Position numbers and translations under genes: made by a program. A stretch of 15,524 nucleotides of DNA from a bacterium (GTDB taxonomy: Bacteria; Babelota; Babeliae; Babelales; Babelaceae): contig JAJZMR010000032.1 of assembly GCA_021847535.1 (NCBI GenBank), positions 1 through 15,524 of the forward strand, written 5' to 3'. The first letter of the stretch is position 1, and each line of letters starts with the position of its first letter. The notes under the pieces are model-generated. The model saw only the letters and a program-made list of their open reading frames with translations, did no database searches and was not told the origin of the DNA. Below, piece by piece: positions 8,966-15,524 of this stretch.

Positions 8966-9430
8966 TTACTTGCTTTCATCAACTAAGTCATGCGCCATTC
9001 GAAAAATTCGATCTGCATAGCTAAGTTCATCCAATAATACCAGCGCCCCCTCACTCTCGCTTATATCGCCGCAAATAGAGCATCCGAACTGGATAGGGAA
9101 ATTATTATCATGGAACGCAACCCATTTTTCCGCATACTCTTTTGCAACGGCCAAAGCGGTCACTTTGAATTCAGCTGCTGCTTGAGCATTTTTTTGCAAC
9201 TCTTCATCGGTGACGTAAGCCTTTTGCTCATGTGTATAACTTTCATAGGTAGCTGCTCGGTAGTAAACAAGATCACGAGCAAGACCACTCATTATTCTTG
9301 ATCGAAACTCTAAAACGGCATCAAACCTGTCGATTGAGTCGCTAAAAATATCAACATCAGCACTTATCGCAAAAAATGTGCACGGCGCCATAACAAAAGC
9401 TATAAATCGAAAAAATAAAAGTCTTTCCAT
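8966..9430 (-). CDS. small exported hypothetical protein with a CxxC motif
   Basis: I do not recognise this 154-residue protein. Residues 1-24 look like a Sec signal peptide: basic Arg4 and Arg8, a hydrophobic core, and likely cleavage around AISA (21-24). The mature part is mostly helical by eye and rich in Ala, Glu and aromatic residues. It has a single CxxC pair (Cys117, Cys120) in the segment QFGCSICGD, about 34 residues from the end. Apart from these, the only cysteine is Cys17 in the signal sequence; it is preceded by Pro and so is not a lipobox. The CxxC could be a disulfide or a metal ligand in the periplasm; no thioredoxin-like context is present. It lies 73 bases upstream of mnmG and next to an IS30 remnant. 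Coding potential is supported by the clean signal sequence and open length, but function is unknown. Confidence 0.7.
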   Translation of the reverse strand: MERLLFFRFIAFVMAPCTFFAISADVDIFSDSIDRFDAVLEFRSRIMSGLARDLVYYRAATYESYTHEQKAYVTDEELQKNAQAAAEFKVTALAVAKEYAEKWVAFHDNNFPIQFGCSICGDISESEGALVLLDELSYADRIFRMAHDLVDESK

Positions 9431-9482
9431 AATTTATTTATGCTAAACAATAATTAATAAAATAACCCATCATTTTGCAATT

Positions 9483-9638
9483 CTACCATTTTAATAAGCA
9501 AAGGTCAAAATCAATTCCCAAAACTATAAATGCATCAAAAACCTCATTTGGCGCTTTAAAATTTAAAGATTTTCTGGTCCTATTGTTCAACAACGCACTT
9601 AAAATTTTGTCCCACGACAAACAACCCAATAGTTTCAT
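9483..9638 (-). pseudogene. remnant of an IS30-family transposase C-terminus
   Basis: Minus-strand translation gives a 51-residue tail containing LLNNRTRKSLNFKAPNEVFDAF. This matches the terminal motif of IS30-family transposases (typically LNNRPRK.L..KTP.EVF) located after the DDE core. Nothing recognisable as the catalytic core or N-terminal helix-turn-helix remains upstream, where yifB follows within 80 bases. The start given is merely the first in-frame ATG, so this is a decayed fragment and not a working gene. It is related to the transposase tail at the right edge of the window. Confidence 0.75.
9537..9587. repeat. direct repeat copy 1 (IS30 transposase tail)
   Basis: This stretch aligns without gaps to 15431-15481, with 42 of 51 bases identical by hand count. 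Both copies encode the RK(S/C)LNFK(A/T)P(N/H)EVF segment on the minus strand. The shared identity comes from two diverged IS30-family elements in the same orientation, about 5.9 kb apart. Confidence 0.8.
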
Positions 9639-9715
9639 AGGTGCAACCAAAAAAGATGGGCGCGAATTTTTTCTTATATCAGTTTAAAAAAAAGATAAAG
9701 CAAATTACAACCACG

Positions 9716-11248
9716 CTAACGTGATGCCCCAAGGCCTTTATCTATCGAACGGTACATAAGGGCCTCTTGAATATGTTTTGCCAGTATCTGTTCAGAATCG
9801 TCTAAATCAGCTATAGTGCGCGCTATCTTAAGCAGTTTATGGTACCCACGCATGCTCAAATGCAATGTTTCGAACGCTTTTTTAACAACATCATGAGCAG
9901 AACCTGTTACGCAACAATACTGCTCGATCATATCGGTTGTCATATCTCCGTTATAAAGGGCTGCATTGTTAAATCTACGTGCCTGACGCTCACAGGCAAC
10001 CTTGACCCCAGCAAGCAGCTCTGCTGAAGAAATCGACTGGCCACATTGTGTATCCTCATACTTAACACTTGGCAAATAAATCTGTAAATCTATGCGATCA
10101 AGCAAAGGCCCGGAAAGCTTTTGCATATACGCATATATCTGCTGCTTGGTACATGAACATTCTTTGTGTGCATCGCCATAAAAACCACATGGACATGGAT
10201 TAAGCGCGGCAACCAGTAAAAAAGCGGAAGGAAAGGTAAGCGTCTGTTGCGCACGAGATATGGTGACCTTATGCTCTTCCAATGGCTGCCTCAACACCTC
10301 AAGTGTTTGCCGGCGAAATTCAGTAAATTCATCCAGAAAAAGAATGCCATTATGCGCTAAACTGATCTCGCCTGGTTGAGGAATAGATCCACCGCCGATG
10401 AGCCCTGGCGATGATATCGTATGATGCGGCGCTCGGCAAGGTCTTTGATTGATAAGTTTTGTCGTTGGTAATTTACCACAAATAGAATAAATCTTGCTCG
10501 TTTCAAGCATTTCATTGAAAGTCATAGGCGGCATAAGTGTTATCAGCCTTTGGGCCAGCATTGTTTTACCTGAGCCGGGAGACCCAACAAATAAGAGATT
10601 ATGGCGTCCAGCTGCGGCAATTTGCAAAACACGCTTAGCCTGAACCTGACCTTTGACCTGAGCAAGGTCCATAAACTGGTCCAACTGATCTGAACCAACT
10701 GTCCCCGAATTTGCAAAGATTTTTATGGGCGCCTGCTTTCGTAAAATACTTACCAGATCAGTTAAATGATCAACGGCAATAACTTCAAGCCCATCAATCA
10801 GGGCGGCCTCTGATGCATTTTCGGTGGGTAGAACAATACGCTTAATTCCAAGTTTAATAGCATCAAAAGCTATAGGCAACACCCCCAAAACCGGCTTAAT
10901 TCGTCCATCAAGTGCAAGCTCTCCTATAAAAAATGTTTCCTGTAAAAAAACATCATCATACCTGCATAAATTCGATGCATATATAATACCAAGCGCAATA
11001 GCAACATCAAAAAGCGACCCCTCTTTTTTTATGTGCGCAGGAGCAAGATTAACGGTGATTTTTCTTTCAGGCAATGAATAGCCGCAATTTTTGAGCGCTG
11101 TAATAACACGCTGTTTACTTTCTTTAATGGCCAAATCGGGAAGCCCGACCAAAAAAAATTGGAGCATGCCAAACGACAAATCAACTTCAATTTCTATTTT
11201 ATGGGCATTGATCCCAATAACGCTTGCAGAATAGAGCTTTGTGTGCAT
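9716..11248 (-). CDS. comM: YifB/ComM-family AAA+ ATPase (Mg-chelatase-like)
   Basis: A 510-residue protein of typical family length. It has an N-terminal ChlI-like domain (about 1-165, with FFLVGLPDLAIKESK at 31-45 and ITVNLAPAHIKKEG at 64-77). A AAA+ core follows, with Walker A VGSPGSGKT (221-229) and Walker B GILFLDEF (301-308). The zinc-ribbon-like NPCPCG (350-355) with CSC at 365-367 comes next, then the Mg_chelatase C-terminal domain with SMRGYHKLLKIARTIADL (465-482). ComM is a hexameric helicase that promotes branch migration during integration of transformed DNA in naturally competent bacteria. YifB homologues are widespread beyond these, so competence cannot be inferred from this gene alone. 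No Shine-Dalgarno sequence lies before the ATG. The gene is divergent from the exported module and is the first minus-strand gene left of the strand switch. The family is certain; the biological role here is inferred. Confidence 0.95.
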   Translation of the reverse strand: MHTKLYSASVIGINAHKIEIEVDLSFGMLQFFLVGLPDLAIKESKQRVITALKNCGYSLPERKITVNLAPAHIKKEGSLFDVAIALGIIYASNLCRYDDVFLQETFFIGELALDGRIKPVLGVLPIAFDAIKLGIKRIVLPTENASEAALIDGLEVIAVDHLTDLVSILRKQAPIKIFANSGTVGSDQLDQFMDLAQVKGQVQAKRVLQIAAAGRHNLLFVGSPGSGKTMLAQRLITLMPPMTFNEMLETSKIYSICGKLPTTKLINQRPCRAPHHTISSPGLIGGGSIPQPGEISLAHNGILFLDEFTEFRRQTLEVLRQPLEEHKVTISRAQQTLTFPSAFLLVAALNPCPCGFYGDAHKECSCTKQQIYAYMQKLSGPLLDRIDLQIYLPSVKYEDTQCGQSISSAELLAGVKVACERQARRFNNAALYNGDMTTDMIEQYCCVTGSAHDVVKKAFETLHLSMRGYHKLLKIARTIADLDDSEQILAKHIQEALMYRSIDKGLGASR

Positions 11249-11400
11249 ATTGAAACTTTTTATTTTTTTAAAAAATATATCTTACTCAAAGATTAAATAT
11301 AGCGCAAAAAAAAGAGAATTTAAATAGCCAAAAATGGGGACTCGCGGTAGTATAGTCTGTGTATCGCCATAGATGACGTAAAAAAAGGTATTGAAAAGCT
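11249..11400. other. divergent intergenic region at the strand switch
   Basis: These 152 bases separate yifB (minus) from the exported-protein gene (plus) and must hold both promoters unless the genes are transcribed from further away. The left part is extremely A/T-rich. A TATAGT hexamer at 11351-11356 is a possible -10 for the plus-strand gene, but no matching -35 is present 17 bases before it. No repeats, RNA gene or open reading frame is evident. Confidence 0.6.
11279..11307 (-). promoter_or_regulatory. candidate sigma-70 promoter for yifB/comM
   Basis: On the minus strand TTGCGC (11307-11302) and TAAGAT (11284-11279) are separated by exactly 17 bases, the optimal spacing. The hexamers match the consensus only 3/6 and 4/6. 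The predicted start would leave a leader of roughly 20-25 bases before the yifB ATG at 11248. This is a consensus match by eye in AT-rich DNA and so is weak evidence. Confidence 0.3.
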
Positions 11401-14136
11401 ATGCGTAGCAAGATATTTCAAAAATTATTCTTTTTAATCATTTATTTTATTAACAATCCTATTTTTGCAACTATACTCGAGTCACCAACCCCAATCGGAC
11501 CTATTGCATTTTCGCAAGCAGCGGGACTTTTTTTTGTAGGAGCAAGTCAAATCTCCTCTGGAACTGCATCTTCTTATGCATTATCAGTTGCTGGCAAGGA
11601 CAATGATGCACTTACCGGCATCGCTCCTGAATTTATTTATATGAATGGACAAGAAATAAGCAATCCCTTATATGGCTCACAGATAGCGCTTCTTGCAACA
11701 ACTGCCGTCATGCAAACTGAGCCTGACAGACAGGTTGATTCTCTTCCGGCAGTCACGCTCGCTACAGATCCCGACCATATATATATTACAACATCTTACA
11801 CGCAGGGGGCAAACCCAACACTTGTTATGTCGAATCAACTAATAGATGCAAACGGCTTACCGGTCAGTGCGATCAACTCACTATGCGGATCAATACAGGG
11901 ATCTCTTTTTGCACTGGTAAGCCCGAACAGCGGTACTTTTGGCGACACGGGCGGCGGCCTTGTTGGCGCAAATTTAATTGCAACACAAACAGGTTATCTC
12001 CAGTGTAACTTTTCCCCGCCATCTCAAATTGATCGAACGAGTCCTTATGTCGCAATCAACGGCCCTTTGCAAAGCATAAACCCAACGAGCCTGTACGTTT
12101 CAACCTATAAAACATCTCGCTCAATGCAAGAGATTAATATAGGTACACTTTTTGCAAGTTTTACTATTAAAACAGGCGCTAACCCTACAAATGGCGGTCT
12201 TTCTGTTCTGACAACACTTGGAGAGGTTGGCGGGCAAATTGCTCTCGCCCCTATTGTTGCAACATCAGCCATTACACAAGATTCTATCATAGCAACGACA
12301 AATGCTAACACTTTTGTCAGTGCGCATTTTATTTCCACACTCTTTCCTTCTGTTGGTACAAATTATTTAGTCGTTGTCGGAGGCGTTGGGCCTGAAAATC
12401 AAACGCCTATCAATGTATTTGCTTTGCCCCTTACATCAAACGGCATGTTAGCTTCCGTTAATTCCGTACCTATAACTATTGTTAATAATTTTAATTTTTT
12501 TCTGCAGCGTGAATTTATTGTTCCCGCGGTTAATCCAGGTGATCTATACACATCATCAAGCATTCAGGCTCAAGTAGGCGGTGGCATTGCTCCTGGCACT
12601 ATTACATCACTTTATACATCAGGGGACTCTGTTGTTATCACTGTCTTTGAAACAGCAACTCAGGCACCCGGGATATTTTATTCACAAGCGTTATTTGATA
12701 CATCCAATAAGATTTCTGCATGGACTCCATGGCAACGCGCAGTCCAAACACAAGGACTACCCAAAGCAACGGTCTACAGCCCAGCCGGTCAACAGTTTTG
12801 GTACACAACAGAAATCAATGGGGAGCTACAAACATTAGTCAGAACATCATGGAATAAAAACAGTACATCGTTGTGTCAACTTTTGAATGAAACGCTTCCC
12901 GAACAGCAAGCCGGACTCCAAGGCTTCACCGACCTTGTCTACACCAGCCCATTTTTTTCACAAGCAGTTGGGTCCCGTGTGAGCGCGGCGCTTTTTACTG
13001 GATATCAAACAGTTATTTTAGCCCAGACAGCGGCTGATCTACTCAACCTGTTAACACCAACATCATCCTACCCCACTATCATAGAACTGACTGATGGAAC
13101 ATTCAATGCATATAGTGCACCTACGCAATATATAGCGATGACTGGAGGAGTATTGCAAAACTTGGAGGCGATCATCGCATCAACCGTGGTGACTGATGGC
13201 AGCCAGTCATGGATAGTTGTCGGAGGAAATGGTGGGTTAGCAATCTTGGCACTCCCTGATGGCACTGGAATAGGAAATGGTGCGATTCAAGAAAATTTTA
13301 GCGGATTTTCAACGCAGTTGTATTGGCAACCACTTGGAAATTATACGCAAGTAAGAAAATTACTTTCTCAAGATGGCAACCTCTACGTCTTGACCGATAC
13401 GCTCTTTGAGCGCGTGCAAATAACACCTGCTTTGATTAATAAATCAATACCATTTGCCTCGAGCAATCTAGCAACTGCAAGCACACTTGCAAATGGGCTC
13501 TATCTCTTTTTTTCTGATATGATTATTTCAGGACCAATGGTGATAATCGCGACCAGTTCAGGCCTTATTACAACAGGCAATGGTGCTTCAATAACAACGG
13601 CCCCTTCACAGGCAGCTATGAACTGGAAAGTAATTTCTATGCCAGAAACAACTGGATGTGCTACGCGTTTTTTCCCCCTTACACAAACAGGGCAACAAAC
13701 AGATTTGTATCTGGCACCCCCAGGCGTTTCGGGAAACTTCTATGTTCTTGCAGGGAATGTAAGTCTTGATCAAGCACGCATTTATAGGTATGTTATCACC
13801 TACTCAGATAGTGGCATCAATGATAATACTATTCAGCTGTTTAATGATTTTTTTATAGCAAATAAGCCAAGTTTTTTTATTAATATCGGCGCGTATAGAA
13901 ACTTTTTTTATACCGATGGGCTATTATGGTCAACATCACGTAGCCGCTATATAGAAACACCATTATTTGAGCAATCGTTGCCCATAAATTTTAAAATTGG
14001 GTCTCGAGCAAAAGTATCACCGTTGAATGGATTTTTTTCTGATGTTGACGCTCATTCTATTGGTCAGTTACAACGACCATCTGGCCTGGGCTCATGGATC
14101 ATACCGGGCGATTTCGGCCTTGTAGTCCATTATTAA
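11401..14136 (+). CDS. large exported protein, beta-propeller-like, function unknown
   Basis: I do not recognise a named family for this 911-residue protein. An N-terminal signal peptide is clear: basic MRSK, a hydrophobic core to about residue 19, and likely cleavage after PIFA (20-23). The mature chain is rich in Ser, Thr, Gly, Asn and Ala, poor in Lys, and has only four cysteines (162, 202, 492, 753), as expected of an extracytoplasmic beta-rich protein. Several segments resemble propeller blade strands: NYLVVVGGVG with NVFALPL (321-344), SWIVVGGNGGLAILALPDG (603-621), DGNLYVLTDTLFERVQI (658-674), MVIIATSSGLITTGNG (713-728) and GNFYVLAGNVS with ARIYRYVITY (778-801). No C-terminal barrel signal, sorting motif or transmembrane anchor is seen. 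Upstream there is only a poorly spaced AGG. The barrel gene begins 19 bases downstream, so the pair is probably an operon. The propeller fold is inferred by eye; role and ligand are unknown. Confidence 0.85.
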   Translation: MRSKIFQKLFFLIIYFINNPIFATILESPTPIGPIAFSQAAGLFFVGASQISSGTASSYALSVAGKDNDALTGIAPEFIYMNGQEISNPLYGSQIALLATTAVMQTEPDRQVDSLPAVTLATDPDHIYITTSYTQGANPTLVMSNQLIDANGLPVSAINSLCGSIQGSLFALVSPNSGTFGDTGGGLVGANLIATQTGYLQCNFSPPSQIDRTSPYVAINGPLQSINPTSLYVSTYKTSRSMQEINIGTLFASFTIKTGANPTNGGLSVLTTLGEVGGQIALAPIVATSAITQDSIIATTNANTFVSAHFISTLFPSVGTNYLVVVGGVGPENQTPINVFALPLTSNGMLASVNSVPITIVNNFNFFLQREFIVPAVNPGDLYTSSSIQAQVGGGIAPGTITSLYTSGDSVVITVFETATQAPGIFYSQALFDTSNKISAWTPWQRAVQTQGLPKATVYSPAGQQFWYTTEINGELQTLVRTSWNKNSTSLCQLLNETLPEQQAGLQGFTDLVYTSPFFSQAVGSRVSAALFTGYQTVILAQTAADLLNLLTPTSSYPTIIELTDGTFNAYSAPTQYIAMTGGVLQNLEAIIASTVVTDGSQSWIVVGGNGGLAILALPDGTGIGNGAIQENFSGFSTQLYWQPLGNYTQVRKLLSQDGNLYVLTDTLFERVQITPALINKSIPFASSNLATASTLANGLYLFFSDMIISGPMVIIATSSGLITTGNGASITTAPSQAAMNWKVISMPETTGCATRFFPLTQTGQQTDLYLAPPGVSGNFYVLAGNVSLDQARIYRYVITYSDSGINDNTIQLFNDFFIANKPSFFINIGAYRNFFYTDGLLWSTSRSRYIETPLFEQSLPINFKIGSRAKVSPLNGFFSDVDAHSIGQLQRPSGLGSWIIPGDFGLVVHY

Positions 14137-14155
14137 TGCAAAATAGGTAGTGAAC

Positions 14156-15394
14156 ATGAATATTCGTTATTATATAATTATAACAAGCCTATCATTATGC
14201 ACCGTTTTTGTGCATGCTGTATTTAGAACAAATGTTCTGCAGCCCTATAATATAGCCCTTCAACCTGATCCTTACCATGAAACTAAAGTCTCTTTTCAGG
14301 CAGGATACGAAGGCGTTCTTGCTGCAAAGGCATTTACACCGCACATTGATCATGCAGGCAATGTACTGCAACTTTATCAGCGCCATCAAGATGGCATAGC
14401 TGCCTTAAAAGGGTTTCCGCCAACAAGCTTACCTGGACAATATGCACAAATTTTTAATATTAATGATGATAATTTAACACATGGGCTATTTACTCCATAT
14501 GCAAATCTTTCAATTCCTTTAAACATGCTTTTTTCCATACAAGGCCGCTTGGCGCATAATGTTTCATTACATGGCTATATTCCCCTTATTTATGCCGAGC
14601 TCAAGGATGTTTGCTGGTCACAGGATAATAAAAAAATTGAATTTGAAGATAATAATTTGCCAAACCTTCTTTCAGTCATCGGTAAACTGAGTGGTATCGA
14701 TCTTTTCAATGGCTGGAAGCGCGTTGGTTTTAGCGACGCGGTGATTTTTGTTAAATGGCAAAATGATTTTCTTCAAATGAAACCGGTGCTACGCAATGTA
14801 CGCCTGAGCCTACGAGGAGGGCTAAATTTCCCAACAGGAAAGCAAGAGGATATATGCCAGCTTCTTTCACTACCTTTTGGCTATGATCAAGGATATGGTC
14901 TTTATTTTGGTGGATATATGATGCTTCAATTTGTACACGACGTGCGCTTCATGATAGACCTAGAATTTTTACAACTATTTGGTAACACTAAAACACGTCG
15001 TATACCTACAGCACCTCATCAAACTGATTTGTTATTTATCGCTAAAGATCGTGTCTTTGTTGATCCAGGCTTTACACAACAATACACATTCATGCTAGAA
15101 AAAAGAAGTCTATACCAAGGATTAAGCGCCGCACTATATTATCAATATTTTAAACATAATGATGACACGTACTATCCAACAACTAATTTTGGAAATTTTG
15201 CCATTATCAACGACGCCCAGAGCATTCAAGAATACACAACACATCAATTTTTGTTTCAGCTTAATTATGAATTCAATCAATACGAAACATCCGGTTCAAG
15301 GCCAAATTTGATGCTTTTCGGCAAATATGGCTTCAATGGTAAGCGTGCCATCCTGACAAGCTCGCTAGGCCTTCAATTTACTTATGCATTTTAA
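14156..15394 (+). CDS. predicted outer-membrane beta-barrel protein, function unknown
   Basis: A 412-residue exported protein. It has a signal peptide (MNIRYYIIIT then a hydrophobic core, likely cleavage after FVHA at 18-21), many amphipathic alternating strands with aromatic girdles (for example 245-275, 307-335 and 363-377), and a final strand ending in LQFTYAF. The terminal Phe fits the beta-barrel assembly signal of Gram-negative outer-membrane proteins. The segment around 190-228 (GFSDAVIFVKW ... RGGLNFPTGK) resembles the pattern in the Phenol_MetA_deg-type outer-membrane channel group. That likeness is from memory and is only suggestive. I place the start at the ATG at 14156 because AGG lies eight bases upstream; an in-frame GTG at 14150 would be too close to it. 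It follows the 911-residue exported protein by 19 bases and converges on a transposase fragment ten bases downstream. It may be a channel, a receptor, or an anchor for the upstream secreted partner. Confidence 0.85.
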   Translation: MNIRYYIIITSLSLCTVFVHAVFRTNVLQPYNIALQPDPYHETKVSFQAGYEGVLAAKAFTPHIDHAGNVLQLYQRHQDGIAALKGFPPTSLPGQYAQIFNINDDNLTHGLFTPYANLSIPLNMLFSIQGRLAHNVSLHGYIPLIYAELKDVCWSQDNKKIEFEDNNLPNLLSVIGKLSGIDLFNGWKRVGFSDAVIFVKWQNDFLQMKPVLRNVRLSLRGGLNFPTGKQEDICQLLSLPFGYDQGYGLYFGGYMMLQFVHDVRFMIDLEFLQLFGNTKTRRIPTAPHQTDLLFIAKDRVFVDPGFTQQYTFMLEKRSLYQGLSAALYYQYFKHNDDTYYPTTNFGNFAIINDAQSIQEYTTHQFLFQLNYEFNQYETSGSRPNLMLFGKYGFNGKRAILTSSLGLQFTYAF

Positions 15395-15403
15395 ATGGCA
15401 AAG

Positions 15404-15524
15404 TCAAGGTCGAAGTGCGACAAGCTCATAAAAAACCTCATGAGGGGTTTTAAAGTTTAAACATTTTCTTGGCCTATGGTTGAGAAGATTGTGAATCAAT
15501 CGATTGACGTTTTCAACCTGGGGC
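15404..15524 (-). mobile_element. IS30-family transposase, C-terminal part, cut by window edge
   Basis: Minus-strand translation from the right edge gives 39 uninterrupted residues ending at a TGA at 15406-15404. They include NRLIHNLLNHRPRKCLNFK followed by TPHEVFYELVALRP. This is the characteristic C-terminal tail of IS30-family DDE transposases, which cut and paste or circularise their insertion sequence. The reading frame is intact here, unlike the remnant at 9483-9638, so the element beyond the edge may be complete. The stop lies only ten bases from the end of the convergent barrel gene, so one end of the element must lie close to or within 15395-15404. No terminal inverted repeat can be tested, because the other end is outside the window. 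Confidence 0.88.
15431..15481. repeat. direct repeat copy 2 (IS30 transposase tail)
   Basis: This is the partner of 9537-9587 (42 of 51 bases identical, ungapped, same orientation). It lies inside the transposase reading frame at the right edge and is the better preserved of the two copies. Confidence 0.8.

Noticed and set aside
8966..9430. Lipobox in the small exported protein (Cys17)
   Set aside because: The residue before Cys is Pro; a lipobox needs Gly, Ala or Ser there, so Sec signal-peptidase I cleavage is more likely.
9475..9687. 70-residue plus-strand open frame between the small exported gene and yifB
   Set aside because: It is antisense to the IS30-type transposase tail, and the minus-strand translation carries the recognisable motif.
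9685..9725. Hairpin at the yifB stop (CACG/CGTG) followed by a T-rich stretch as an intrinsic terminator
   Set aside because: The stem is about 6 bp including a wobble, and the T run begins more than ten bases after it, so it does not fit the usual architecture.
12581..12838. 85-residue open frame on the plus strand inside the large exported-protein gene
   Set aside because: It lies in another frame of a long gene with a clear signal peptide and beta-rich sequence; its own product is His/Lys/Gln-rich with no recognisable feature.
1..15524. tRNA, rRNA, CRISPR array or riboswitch anywhere in the window
   Set aside because: Intergenic spaces are short, and none shows cloverleaf arms, regular repeat-spacer structure or a conserved aptamer core on either strand by eye.

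Overview
The window looks like a chromosomal segment from an AT-rich, Gram-negative-type bacterium. Gram-negative organisation is inferred from an exported protein with the C-terminal aromatic signature of an outer-membrane beta-barrel, together with Lgt and several signal peptides. The mix of reduced housekeeping genes with exported proteins of no recognised family, plus weak Shine-Dalgarno usage, would fit a host-associated lineage such as Candidatus Dependentiae (TM6). That placement is a guess from style and has not been tested by any search.

Positions 1-11248 are all coded on the minus strand. Reading in the direction of transcription, the first gene from the right is a YifB/ComM-type AAA+ ATPase (11248-9716). 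It is followed by a decayed C-terminal fragment of an IS30-family transposase (9638-9483) and a small exported protein with a CxxC motif (9430-8966). Then come mnmG (tRNA wobble-uridine modification) and lgt (lipoprotein maturation), which overlap. Next is a dnaG-rpoD pair with a 4-base overlap, the core of the classical macromolecular synthesis operon but without rpsU. A CNNM/CorC-type membrane protein with a CBS pair follows, and last is an Nramp/MntH metal importer that runs off the left edge and is recognisable only by translating the edge.

At 11249-11400 the strand switches. Two plus-strand genes follow, separated by 19 bases: a 911-residue exported protein with beta-propeller-like segments and a 412-residue predicted outer-membrane beta-barrel. 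Neither is a family I can name with certainty. Together they look like a surface or export module and are the most novel content of the window. The right edge holds the C-terminus of a second, better-preserved IS30-family transposase on the minus strand. The two transposase tails are direct repeats (42 of 51 bases identical) that bracket yifB plus the exported module.

The left part therefore combines information processing (primase, primary sigma factor, tRNA modification), envelope lipoprotein processing and divalent-metal transport. The right part is accessory: cell-surface proteins bounded by insertion-sequence debris. I saw no tRNA, rRNA, CRISPR array or convincing riboswitch, and no gene-free stretch longer than 300 bases.
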